A stretch of 41,813 nucleotides of DNA, from NCBI GenBank assembly GCA_014642895.1, contig BMJD01000037.1:1-41813 (forward strand). The letters are read 5' to 3'. Under the pieces are notes generated by a model that was not told the origin of the DNA, searched no databases, and saw nothing but the letters and a program-made list of their open reading frames with translations. The DNA comes from Lentibacillus populi (GTDB taxonomy: Bacteria > Bacillota > Bacilli > Bacillales > Amphibacillaceae). Below, piece by piece: positions 31,366 to 40,117 of the stretch (the first letter of the stretch is position 1; each line of letters opens with the position of its first letter). The position numbers and the translations under genes are program-made.

Positions 31366-34023
31366 CTACGAAGCTATTCCAGTCTCTTTCGTTTCCCACC
31401 TATCAATCAAATCATCCGCGTAAAAAGTCAGAATCTCAAACGTTCTTCTCGAAATCAGTCCATTTTCCTTCTGGTGGTTAAGCAGCTGCTTAAAGCCATT
31501 TAGATGTTTAACAACCTTTTCACTGTTTCCTTGCTTTTCGAATTGCCCTATAGCGGCCAAATGAATGTTTAGAGCATGGGCAGCTGGTTCACTTTTAATT
31601 GCTTCCGCGTCTTTAAAATGCTGAACAAGTGCCTTTATATCATCTGCTCCTTCCACCTTGGTGACAGCTTGCTCGTAAACTGCATTGGAAAATAGCCTGT
31701 ACAGGTGGTCTGAGTAGTTGCGGAATCCTGCCCGTAACCCTACTAAGAGAACATTCTTTGCGTTATCTTTAACTATAACGGCTTTGCCAGCGGCTTGTTC
31801 GTGGTCTTTCCAAAAACCGGCCTTGAAAAAGTCTTCATTTGCAAAGGAAGCTACAATTGTCTCATCGTCAATGTCTGTGTACCAGACGGGATCATAAACG
31901 AAGCCTGTTCCATTTGCGGAATAACCAGCCGTCAGTAAATTATCTTTATTGTATTGGACATGGACAATCGCATTGCTGTAACTGCTGTCTGATCCTTGGA
32001 TACTAACACCCGTTAACTCTAATGTTTTGGCGACCTCGGCAGCACCTTTGCCAACCGCAACATATTTGCCTCGGCTTGAAACGAATTCGTTCATATTTTG
32101 TTTAAAATCATCATATTGACCTTTATTTTTTAAAGAGTCCAGCAATTTTTTTGAGCCGCTGTAAACAAGGACATCGATATCAGATAAGCCTTCTTCTGCC
32201 ACGGAATCAGGTGTGATTTTTGTAACCTTAAACCCGAGCCTTTCAAGCGCAAGTTTCGCACCGCCTTCTTCCAGGACAGCGATGTTCAAGTTCAGCAATG
32301 GCTTGGCACTTTCCGGAAGTTGGCTTGTTTCTACGCGAAGGCCGGACTTTTTAACAGCTTTCCATAAAATATTTCCCTTTTGATTTTTTACATAGAAATT
32401 ACCTTCGTCCCCTTGATAAACGGTTATATCCTGCTGAAGTAAATCATTTATAAGCGCTATTGCCTGTACAGAACTGTTTGGAATTAGGTAAGGTCCTTTG
32501 CCAGATAGTTCTCCTTCGTGTGAAATATGTTTTACACTTTTGGTATTGGTAACTTTTTCGTCTACACCTATTGCGTCAAATCCCCATAAGTCAGGTAAGC
32601 CTGAAACTGCGATGTCATACATAGAAGCCGTTATGTCACTTACATCTTCCCCTTCCCATAGCATCATGTTAGCCATTCCCGCTTTGGGCTGGTTCATATT
32701 AACGATGAAGGTGCCTGCATCATATTCTTCTCCGCCTGCAGTAAACGGTTCCCTGGCCTGCTCAACTTTTACACCGTTTTTCAGTAAATGATTAACAGCC
32801 TTTATCGTAACGGTAGGATCAGTTTCGTCTACTGGCAGCAGATACGTTTCCGGGTACAAATCTTCATCATCTCCAGGGTGTATAAAATTAACACCGCGCT
32901 TAAATATCTCAATCTGGTCGTACAGCATTCCAGCTTTATTCTCTGCCGCAAATTTTAGTGCGCCCATGACAGCGTTAACGTGCCACGTAACCCCATCTTC
33001 TGTATTATTTGGTGCTTCAAGTGTATAACTGTACGTACCGTTATACATGGCATATTGCGTTGTGAAAATGGGCGGGTATCCATCCCAGCCGGATTCCATA
33101 TCACGGTATGGAATAGTAACCTGATCCAGATTTTTATAGTAATCAGATTCATAGTCTTCCTTATTTGAAATCACTTCATCTTCCATTGCAATTGCATGAT
33201 CCAGTGCCCATTTAATGAATAAGTCAAACTCATAATTTGGGTTATAAGGATCTGTCGTCGGTTCAATCAAATTGACATATCCGTGCAGATCCATAAAGAC
33301 CATTGGATTCCATCTCGTCATTAAATTAACTAAGGCTTTCGCTTCGGGTTGTGTCTGAACTAGGAAATCCCGATTTATATCCAATCCATTACTATTTTGT
33401 CTTGTGCCGTTAATCCGTCCATCAGGATTTGACACAACATTGAAAACTAATATGGTGTTGCTTAAAATGTCTTCTGCCACTTGATCATCTGCAAAGGCAA
33501 AATACTCCACTAACTGCAATACGGCATCGGTTCCAACATACTCATCGCCATGTATCGAGCCGTTCATTAAAATTGGTACTTTGAAATCAGGATGGTTTTC
33601 AATCCATTTCTGTGCCTCAGCAGGATTTTCAATCATCTTCTTTTTAATAGTTTTCCAATTTCCATACCTGCCATTACCTAAACTTGGATCACTAATAGTC
33701 ACGGAATAGAGGTTATGCCCTCCCGCAGATTTGCCAATAACGTTGACTTGGACCCGATTACTGTTGTTTTCTATCTCACGTAATATTTCGGGGATTTCAC
33801 GATATGGCGTATGTTCATAATCCTCATCGTTGGCCAATAACTTGGCATTGAAATTTAGCAGCTGATGTGGAAATTCGTTAAAAGGTATTCGATCATAGTC
33901 CTCGTTATTCGTTTGAAATGTTTCATGCTGGGCAAATGCCTGGTTGTCCATGTTGTCCGGACTGAGAAGGCCAATTAAAACCATAAGCAGAAAAAAGAGA
34001 CCGCTACGCAGTACGATTCGCAC
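31366..34023 (-). CDS. Secreted M14 zinc carboxypeptidase with FIMAH domain, 885 aa
   Basis: An exported metallopeptidase. The N-terminal hydrophobic stretch (residues 5-20, ending before AFAQH) is a Sec signal. Zinc ligands are H158 and E161 in IHGDE and H247 in MDLHGY. The substrate-binding pair is N217-R218 and the general base is E336 in YTLEAPNN. A long middle region (about 400-790) resembles the accessory parts of large M14 proteins. The last 80 residues form a FIMAH domain (LVQHFKDAEAI, KHLNGFKQLLN, YADDLIDRW). The start is GTG 34023 behind AAGGAGGAG. The gene is divergent from the GH84 gene, which has the same terminal domain. It probably trims peptides or cell-wall material outside the cell. 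Confidence 0.9.
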   Translation of the reverse strand: MRIVLRSGLFFLLMVLIGLLSPDNMDNQAFAQHETFQTNNEDYDRIPFNEFPHQLLNFNAKLLANDEDYEHTPYREIPEILREIENNSNRVQVNVIGKSAGGHNLYSVTISDPSLGNGRYGNWKTIKKKMIENPAEAQKWIENHPDFKVPILMNGSIHGDEYVGTDAVLQLVEYFAFADDQVAEDILSNTILVFNVVSNPDGRINGTRQNSNGLDINRDFLVQTQPEAKALVNLMTRWNPMVFMDLHGYVNLIEPTTDPYNPNYEFDLFIKWALDHAIAMEDEVISNKEDYESDYYKNLDQVTIPYRDMESGWDGYPPIFTTQYAMYNGTYSYTLEAPNNTEDGVTWHVNAVMGALKFAAENKAGMLYDQIEIFKRGVNFIHPGDDEDLYPETYLLPVDETDPTVTIKAVNHLLKNGVKVEQAREPFTAGGEEYDAGTFIVNMNQPKAGMANMMLWEGEDVSDITASMYDIAVSGLPDLWGFDAIGVDEKVTNTKSVKHISHEGELSGKGPYLIPNSSVQAIALINDLLQQDITVYQGDEGNFYVKNQKGNILWKAVKKSGLRVETSQLPESAKPLLNLNIAVLEEGGAKLALERLGFKVTKITPDSVAEEGLSDIDVLVYSGSKKLLDSLKNKGQYDDFKQNMNEFVSSRGKYVAVGKGAAEVAKTLELTGVSIQGSDSSYSNAIVHVQYNKDNLLTAGYSANGTGFVYDPVWYTDIDDETIVASFANEDFFKAGFWKDHEQAAGKAVIVKDNAKNVLLVGLRAGFRNYSDHLYRLFSNAVYEQAVTKVEGADDIKALVQHFKDAEAIKSEPAAHALNIHLAAIGQFEKQGNSEKVVKHLNGFKQLLNHQKENGLISRRTFEILTFYADDLIDRWETKETGIAS

Positions 34024-34255
34024 AAATATCTCCTCCTTGAGTTTGCTGAATTTATCTAAAATAAACTCTATTACTAGTAATTATAGGAACTAGATTTATA
34101 TAGTTCAATGATAAATATGAAAATTTAAAATTTTGGTAATGAAGGAGTGTCCCAATAGTCATGCTTTTGTACAGGAACGGGAATTTAGACTCAAGACTGG
34201 CGAGATACTTCCGTGTGTATTTATTACTGTTTTTTGAATCCGTTTTCATTTACTA
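34024..34255. other. Divergent intergenic region, carboxypeptidase side
   Basis: This AT-rich stretch should contain the promoter of the minus-strand carboxypeptidase gene, but I could not single out one pair of hexamers. No gene is supported here. Confidence 0.45.
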
Positions 34256-34283
34256 TTGACTTCAAAAGGTGTAGTGATAGAAT
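34256..34283 (+). promoter_or_regulatory. Promoter of the GH84 leader
   Basis: TTGACT (34256-34261) and TAGAAT (34278-34283) are 16 bases apart. The transcript would start near 34290, about 15 bases before the RAT element, and carry a leader of some 365 bases. A TATAAT at 34283 is too far from the -35 to be preferred. Confidence 0.65.
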
Positions 34284-34304
34284 ATAATTGTTGGAATATT
34301 GGAA

Positions 34305-34334
34305 CACATGTTACTGATGCGATCAGGCATGGTG
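34305..34334 (+). promoter_or_regulatory. RAT-like antiterminator element (BglG/LicT/SacY family target)
   Basis: CACATG-TTACTG-ATGCGAT-CAGG-CATGGTG has the conserved TTACTG...CAGGC core of ribonucleic antiterminators. The lower stem pairs six bases with seven (one bulge), as in the LicT site (GGATTG with CAAAACC), but with different bases, so it is a compensated variant. Its last ten bases are also the start of the terminator stem that follows, the arrangement needed for a mutually exclusive switch. A PRD-type RNA-binding antiterminator encoded elsewhere should act on it; the PTS regulator in this window is the DNA-binding type. Confidence 0.78.
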
Positions 34335-34393
34335 ATAATTGAAATGGATTAAAGGAACTTAACCCATTGTTTATCACCATGCCTTTTATTTTT
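34325..34393 (+). terminator. Leader terminator overlapping the RAT
   Basis: A 14-bp perfect stem, AGGCATGGTGATAA (34325-34338) with TTATCACCATGCCT (34371-34384), is followed by TTTATTTTT. The enclosed bases can form a further short helix. Located 35-100 bases after the predicted start and 260 bases before the gene, it would stop transcription unless the RAT is bound. Confidence 0.88.
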
Positions 34394-34583
34394 CCGAATT
34401 TGACAAACCTCTATTGAAATTACAGGCTAAAACTATTAGGAAAAGCGGGTGTCAACAGCCATATGCTTAACTGCCCACCTATGGGAAGATAAATAACCTT
34501 CGCTGCATGAACTTTGAATTTAGTGCTCCATACTCCAACAAATAGCAAGATAATCTACTGTTTTGCAAATCAAGGAGGTGTAA

Positions 34584-34613
34584 ATGAAACCATTATCAAG
34601 CAAGTTTTTCTAA
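34584..34613 (+). CDS. Possible 9-residue leader peptide before the GH84 gene
   Basis: ATG 34584 opens MKPLSSKFF and then stops. It is preceded at ideal distance by AAGGAGGTG, the best ribosome binding site in this neighbourhood and better than that of the large gene 43 bases downstream. It could load ribosomes on the leader or be a relic of an older gene start. Nothing shows that the peptide itself matters. Confidence 0.35.
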   Translation: MKPLSSKFF

Positions 34614-34655
34614 TTACCTACTTATATAAAGGCAGGAAAGGAAGGGATAAAGAAT

Positions 34656-37600
34656 ATGAAAAAACGATTATTGTTCTGTTTAATGATTATCACTACCATG
34701 GTATTTAGCACAGTCTCAAGTGTGTTCGTGCCAGTTGCAAGTGCAGCAGGTAAAAGCCCTGCAAAGGATTACGAAATTTATCCGATTCCCCATAGCATTG
34801 AGTATGGTAAGGGCATGACTTCCCTAAGGAAAGGGGTTCAAGTTATTTATGACGATACAATTGATGACGTTACAAAAAGAAAAGTTGAAAAAGTATTTAC
34901 GAATAATGGTTTAGAGGCACCAACTGTTGTTACAGAACCATCAAAGGATAAAATTAATTTGCTTATTGGCACAAAAGGTTCAAATGGTCCAGTTGACAAA
35001 TTTGCAGTTAAACATGTTGACAGTCAAGGAATGGATTTTGACCAAATAGATGCCTACCAATTAGAAATTAAAGACAACAACATTACGATTTTAGGAAAGG
35101 ATACGGATGCAAGCTTTTACGGCTTAGTTACACTAGAGGCAATCCTCGCACAAAGTCCGCAAAAAGTAATTCGCAATTTGAGTATTGAAGATTTTGCGAA
35201 TACGGAAATTAGAGGTTTTATTGAAGGGTACTATGGGATTCCCTGGAGCAATGAAGATCGAATATCCCTAATGAAATTTGGTGGCAACTATAAAATGAAT
35301 TCATATATATTTGCACCAAAGGATGATCCTTACCATAGGGAAAAGTGGGATAAATTATATCCCGAGGAAGAGTTAGCAGGGATACAAAAAATGGCACAAG
35401 TCGGGAATGAAACAAAAACGCGTTTTGTTTGGACGATCTCCCCATTGGGTGAAGTGGCTGACCTTGCACGAAGGGAAGGCGAAGATGCAGCCATGGCGGT
35501 CCTTGATGAAAATACAGAAAAACTTCTTGCAAAGTTTGAACAATTATACGATGCGGGTGCGCGCCAATTCGGTGTATTGGGTGACGATGTTGGAAGCCTG
35601 CCACTTGATTATGTCGTCCAATTAATGAATTCTGTTTCGGAATGGGCAGAGGAAAAGGGGGATGTGTATGACCTTGTCTATTGTCCAGCGAGCTATAACT
35701 CTGGATGGGCCTGGAATCCGGAAGAGTTAAATGCATATGAAGAAGGGTTTGACGAGGATATTAAGATCTTCTGGACGGGATCAACTACTTGTGCGCCAGT
35801 TGTCCAAAGTACAATTGATGTATTTAAAAATAAAAGTAATAATGGAGTGGAAAGAAGAGACCCGCTATTTTGGCTGAACTGGCCGGTAAACGATGTGGAT
35901 ATGTCAAGGGTCTTCCTTGGTAAAGGAGAAATGCTTCAGCCCGGCATCGAAAATCTTGCTGGTGTTGTGACAAATCCAATGCAAGAAGCTGAGGCATCAA
36001 AAATTGCTCTTTTCGCCATCGCAGACTACACATGGAACACCGTTGACTTTAATCCGCAAAAAAGCTGGGATGACAGCTTTAAGTATATTGAATCAGATGC
36101 TGCAGAAGAATTGCATGAACTAGCCAAACACATGTCTGATGCGGACCCTGATGGTTTAGAACTGGCTGAAAGTGAAAATATTAAAGAATTATTAAATTCG
36201 ATAACGGAAAAAGTGAATAATGGGGAGTCATTAGACGAAATTGCCCAAGAAGCAATTGCCGAATTCCAAAAAATAGCTGACGCAGCAAATGGATTTTTAG
36301 CGAAAACAAAGAACGATAAACTAAGAGAAGAACTGGCACCATTTGTCAAAGCGTTGCGTGATATGGTGCTGGCAAATATTGAATTTATGAAGACAGCTCT
36401 TGCAATTGAAGAAGGAGATAAAGAAGAAGCATGGAACACGGTTTCAAAAGCATCGTCGCTACGGAAGCAAAGCTTGAATTACGACAGGCCATTATTAAAA
36501 GGAACAATGAAGGCAAAGCCTGCCCAAAAGAGGCTACAGCCGTTCACGGATAACTTGGAGAAGAAAGTCTTCCAAAATATTGAAAAACTTTTGGGTGTAG
36601 ATGTAAAACAATCTAAAGCTAGCATGTTTACTAATGTAGATGATTATAAAGAACTGTCTGTAACGGAGGAGCCTGCCGTTACATCGATTGATACTAAAGC
36701 TGAAGTGGAATTGGACAGAAATGAGTATATTGGGTTAAAACTAAGCCGGATAAAGGATCTGTCCAACATTGAGGCAACGATAAAGGATGGACTATCCATA
36801 CAGACCTCAGTAAACGGAATAGAATGGGAAACAGTCAAAGATTTAAACAGACCTTCTGATGCTAGATATGTTAGATTGATAAACAAAACATCCGATACTA
36901 TTCATTTTACGTTAGATACATTTAAGGTTGCATCTAACGAGGTAAAACCGAAAACAGTGGAGGGTAGAAATGTGAAGCTTTATAAGTCCTCTCCATTAAA
37001 TGTTTTAGACGGTGACTTATCAACACATACTTGGTTTGGAGAAGCCCAAACGAAAGGGCAGTTTATTACGTATAATCTAGGACAAAAAATAAACCTTGAA
37101 AGCTTAAAAGTTTATGTTAAAGAGGATGAGCATGACTTCCCGCGTCATGCAGTTATTGAATCTTCACTGGATGGTAAGGAATGGCATACGGCGATGACTC
37201 TCGGAAATCAAGATGGTCCGAATAAGGGAGAAGAGAGTGATAAAGACCGTATTGAGGATATTTTTAATAAAATTGAAGGCACCTATCGTACAAAGGAAGT
37301 AAAGGATATTGACCAAGAGGCTAGATTTTTACGATTTAAAGTAACTCGAACGAAACAGGGAACAGGCAACTGGCTTCGAATGCAGGAAATTCAAATTAAT
37401 GATGGCGAGTTTTTACCGGAATTCAATGGCCCGACAATAGAGGATAAAAATGTGGAGCTTCACAAATCATCATTACCATTAAATGTTTTAGACGGTGATT
37501 TATCAACATATACCTGGTTTGCAAAACGACAAACGAAAGGGCAGTTTATTACGTATAATCTAGGACAAAAAATTAACCTTGATCGCTTAAAAGTTTATGT

Positions 37601-38549
37601 TAAAGAGGATGAGCATGACTTCCCGCGTCATGCAGTTATTGAATCGTCACTGGATGGCAAGGAATGGCATACGGCGATGACTCTCGGAAATCAAGATGGT
37701 CCGAATAAGGGAGAAGAGAGCGATGAAGACCGTATTGAGGACATTTTTAATAAACTTGAAGACACCTATCGTACAAAAGAAGTAAAAGATATCGATCAAG
37801 AGGCTAGATTTTTACGATTTAAAGTAACTCGAACGAAACAAGGAACAGGCAATTGGCTTAGAATGCAAGAAATTCAAATTAACGGCGATGAGTTTTTACG
37901 GGAAGTTAATGATCCAACAATAACAACAACTTCAGTCGTTAATATAGGAAACAGCATTGGCAATATCGCTGATGGAAAACTTAACACCAAGTTCAAGCCT
38001 GCCGATGGAAAAGCTGGTGAGGTACTATATCATGTTGGTGAAGCAGGAACAAGCGTAACCAGCATCACACTTATGGAAGACCCATCTAATGTTTCCAATA
38101 GCAAGGTTTCGGTTCGAACATTAAATGGCTGGAAAGAACTTGGAACTGTAGACTCAGGGTATACATTCTTTGATACAACGAACATTGATTCCATTTTAGA
38201 TTTGAAAATTGAATGGGAAGATGAAAATGCACCTGCACTTTATGAGGTTAAAATTGACAAGGTGGAGGACAGTGGAAATGTTGAATCGACGATCATGACA
38301 ATGACATCATTGGTGAAGCAATACGCGGAAGATGGCAAAATTGAAAATGATCGCGATGTACGTTTGCTGCAAACACATTTGATTTCAATCGATCACTTTG
38401 TGAAGGAGGGTGTATTAGAAAAAGCAGTTAAACACATGAATGGATTTAAACAATTGGTTAACAACTACCAGGAAAATGGCCAAATGGATAAGGGAGCTGC
38501 AACAACATTGATAAAACATGCCGATAACCTTATCAAAAAATGGCAATAG
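34656..38549 (+). CDS. Secreted GH84 beta-N-acetylglucosaminidase (NagJ/O-GlcNAcase type) with two CBM32-like and a FIMAH domain, 1297 aa
   Basis: Hydrolyses terminal beta-linked N-acetylglucosamine from glycans by substrate-assisted catalysis. A signal peptide ends near ASA (residue 30). An N-terminal GH84-associated domain (about 40-180) is followed by the catalytic barrel starting IRGFIEGYYGIPW. The catalytic aspartate pair is D310-D311 in GVLGDDVG, and YCPASYNSGW follows. A helical region (about 480-650) precedes F5/8-type carbohydrate-binding modules. Two are nearly identical copies (about 768-922 and 928-1083). A FIMAH domain ends the chain (about 1210-1297). No LPxTG anchor is seen. 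The gene is preceded by a RAT-terminator switch and followed by a terminator. The likely target is host, fungal or microbial glycans rich in GlcNAc. Confidence 0.92.
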   Translation: MKKRLLFCLMIITTMVFSTVSSVFVPVASAAGKSPAKDYEIYPIPHSIEYGKGMTSLRKGVQVIYDDTIDDVTKRKVEKVFTNNGLEAPTVVTEPSKDKINLLIGTKGSNGPVDKFAVKHVDSQGMDFDQIDAYQLEIKDNNITILGKDTDASFYGLVTLEAILAQSPQKVIRNLSIEDFANTEIRGFIEGYYGIPWSNEDRISLMKFGGNYKMNSYIFAPKDDPYHREKWDKLYPEEELAGIQKMAQVGNETKTRFVWTISPLGEVADLARREGEDAAMAVLDENTEKLLAKFEQLYDAGARQFGVLGDDVGSLPLDYVVQLMNSVSEWAEEKGDVYDLVYCPASYNSGWAWNPEELNAYEEGFDEDIKIFWTGSTTCAPVVQSTIDVFKNKSNNGVERRDPLFWLNWPVNDVDMSRVFLGKGEMLQPGIENLAGVVTNPMQEAEASKIALFAIADYTWNTVDFNPQKSWDDSFKYIESDAAEELHELAKHMSDADPDGLELAESENIKELLNSITEKVNNGESLDEIAQEAIAEFQKIADAANGFLAKTKNDKLREELAPFVKALRDMVLANIEFMKTALAIEEGDKEEAWNTVSKASSLRKQSLNYDRPLLKGTMKAKPAQKRLQPFTDNLEKKVFQNIEKLLGVDVKQSKASMFTNVDDYKELSVTEEPAVTSIDTKAEVELDRNEYIGLKLSRIKDLSNIEATIKDGLSIQTSVNGIEWETVKDLNRPSDARYVRLINKTSDTIHFTLDTFKVASNEVKPKTVEGRNVKLYKSSPLNVLDGDLSTHTWFGEAQTKGQFITYNLGQKINLESLKVYVKEDEHDFPRHAVIESSLDGKEWHTAMTLGNQDGPNKGEESDKDRIEDIFNKIEGTYRTKEVKDIDQEARFLRFKVTRTKQGTGNWLRMQEIQINDGEFLPEFNGPTIEDKNVELHKSSLPLNVLDGDLSTYTWFAKRQTKGQFITYNLGQKINLDRLKVYVKEDEHDFPRHAVIESSLDGKEWHTAMTLGNQDGPNKGEESDEDRIEDIFNKLEDTYRTKEVKDIDQEARFLRFKVTRTKQGTGNWLRMQEIQINGDEFLREVNDPTITTTSVVNIGNSIGNIADGKLNTKFKPADGKAGEVLYHVGEAGTSVTSITLMEDPSNVSNSKVSVRTLNGWKELGTVDSGYTFFDTTNIDSILDLKIEWEDENAPALYEVKIDKVEDSGNVESTIMTMTSLVKQYAEDGKIENDRDVRLLQTHLISIDHFVKEGVLEKAVKHMNGFKQLVNNYQENGQMDKGAATTLIKHADNLIKKWQ
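36957..37904 (+). repeat. Tandem duplication of a carbohydrate-binding module inside the GH84 gene
   Basis: Copy 1 (36957-37421) and copy 2 (37437-37904) are close to identical in DNA over most of their length, including long stretches without any change such as the bases coding KGQFITYNLGQKIN and VKEDEHDFPRHAVIESSLDG. Copy 2 has one extra codon. The similarity at silent positions points to a recent duplication or gene conversion. Confidence 0.9.
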
Positions 38550-38555
38550 AATTGT

Positions 38556-38602
38556 AGCAGGAATCCCTCTGATAGCTTGTTGGGGGGGAGTTCTGCTTTA
38601 TT
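38556..38602 (+). terminator. Terminator after the GH84 gene
   Basis: AGCAGGAATCCC (from 38556) pairs imperfectly with GGGGAGTTCTGCT (ending 38597), followed by TTATT. It lies directly after the GH84 stop. The bases from here to 38915 show no supported gene, though a second weak hairpin with TTTT occurs near 38655-38700. Confidence 0.6.
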
Positions 38603-38915
38603 GGTGTTTAAAACTATTATAGTTGTGTTTAAAAACTACACTAGCAAAATGTTGGAGGCTATCATCAAGTTGTTTTACAATGTTTTTTGATGCTCCTTTT
38701 AGGGGAGTGAGGACATATGCTGCTCCTTCTTTTCCGTGAAGATAATTATTAACATGGCAGCCACTTTAAATGTACATTCTTTATATTTTTATTTTGGCAG
38801 AGGCTCTAAAGCATTACCGCAGGTTCCATATTTTGTTGTTGATCATTTGATGTTAGATAAAATATTTGATTTGATAGTGATGAAAATTCAATTGATACTT
38901 TATAAACCTCTAGAT

Positions 38916-39047
38916 CTATCTGAATTCTGTCCCATCACACTTGGGACATGGTGGTAAATGGTCTGAGTTATCATCAGGATGAACAGTTTCTCCACAATTT
39001 TTGCATTGATTAGTTCCAATACCTGGTTTTTCACCTGTAGTTGGCAT
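38916..39047 (-). CDS. Small zinc-ribbon protein, 43 aa
   Basis: A short minus-strand gene. It starts at ATG 39047 behind a full GGAGGTGAT and stops at 38916. The product begins MPTTGEKPGIGTNQCKNCGE and ends LPPCPKCDGTEFR. Two CxxC pairs (C15/C18 and C34/C37) would bind one zinc in a rubredoxin-like ribbon. The opening GEKPGxGT and the LPPCPKC ending belong to a small conserved zinc-ribbon family common in Bacillaceae, of unknown role. It stands alone between the GH84 gene and the frl remnants. Confidence 0.88.
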   Translation of the reverse strand: MPTTGEKPGIGTNQCKNCGETVHPDDNSDHLPPCPKCDGTEFR

Positions 39048-39060
39048 AAATATCACCTCC

Positions 39061-39639
39061 TTTTCTAACTATATTCGATATTAATCATGCAAATTCCTGT
39101 TAATTTTGTAGGAACTTTTTATTAATGTCGAAAATTGGTTACTGTTACAGTAGGAGATGTCATTATTGTACTAAAACGGTATAATGAGATTTTCAAAAAA
39201 TATTGATTACGGCCACCGAAACACTATACCGCCCCTTATCCAACTGTTGAGTATTGCCATTGAAATGATCCACTAATGACATAATTTAGTGCGGCTACCA
39301 TTGAAATATCCGGGGCTTTTGACTTATTACTTAAAATACAGTGAACGGTTTTTACACGGAGAAGTGGTTATGGTAGGCTTTCTTGCTAGGCAAGCTTATA
39401 GCTGCCTTTTTTGTCTAAAGCCATAAACATCGACTCCGTTTCAAGACCTCATACATAAAAAGCAAATTCACTACAATGTTAATAAACTCCGGATTTATTG
39501 GGTAAATTTGGTTTATGAATGAATGGATCTAAAACATGGCAAAGGTGGATCGCAAGGATCCGAATATTCTTAGGGTCGCTTTTGTGGTGTTCGTATATTT
39601 TCAGTAATGAAAAAAATCGTATACATGTATGGCGTTTGT
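39061..39639. other. Intergenic stretch with likely gene debris
   Basis: No intact gene is seen. From about 39523 one frame reads KTWQRWIARIRIFLGSLLW, which resembles the amino end of a sugar ABC permease, and the frl permease fragment follows in a different frame. This may be what is left of the missing 5' part. An ATACATGTAT palindrome lies near 39620. Confidence 0.4.
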
Positions 39640-39688
39640 CTAGTTTGATAATAAGTTCTACAATACTCGTCCTGATACCAGGCTGGCA

Positions 39689-40099
39689 TTGATTTTGCCT
39701 TATATTGCCTTTCGGCTGCCAATATGTGTGCTGTTATTGAGGTCATACTTTTTAGGAATACCTAGAGAGTTGAATGAATCAGCCTTGATGGACGGATGCA
39801 GCGAGTTTGGGATATATCTTAGAATCTATCTTCCCATGTCATTGCCGATATTAATTACCACAGTAGTATTGACTGCATTTTATGCATGGAATGAGTTTTT
39901 GTTTGCCACTGTATTCATTGATACAGAATCACTAAAAACAATTCCATCTGGGTTGATGAATTTCAGAGATGCCCTGCAAACAGATTGGGGCATACTTCTT
40001 GCAGGAATGGTCATTGCTTCCCTGCCTATGATAATTTTACTTATTGTACTTCAAAAATATTTGGTTCGAGGTTTATCAGAAGGATCTGTAAAAGGGTAA
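39689..40099 (+). pseudogene. Truncated sugar ABC-transporter permease (FrlM-like), C-terminal half
   Basis: Only the last 136 or so residues of a MalG-type permease of roughly 275-300 remain. The EAA loop is intact (ELNESALMDGCSEFGIYLRIYLP) and the chain ends LQKYLVRGLSEGSVKG, the usual family ending. The frame is blocked by a TAG about 50 bases upstream, there is no ribosome binding site at the TTG that begins the open part, and the first membrane segments are absent. The binding-protein and partner-permease genes of a complete system are also missing. It lies just ahead of the FrlD-type kinase, as FrlM does in the B. subtilis frl operon. Confidence 0.8.
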
Positions 40100-40117
40100 T
40101 GGAAAGGATGATCAAAA

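Noticed and set aside
38736-38957. Plus-strand 73-residue frame
   Set aside because: It overlaps the zinc-ribbon gene on the other strand, lacks a ribosome binding site and resembles nothing.
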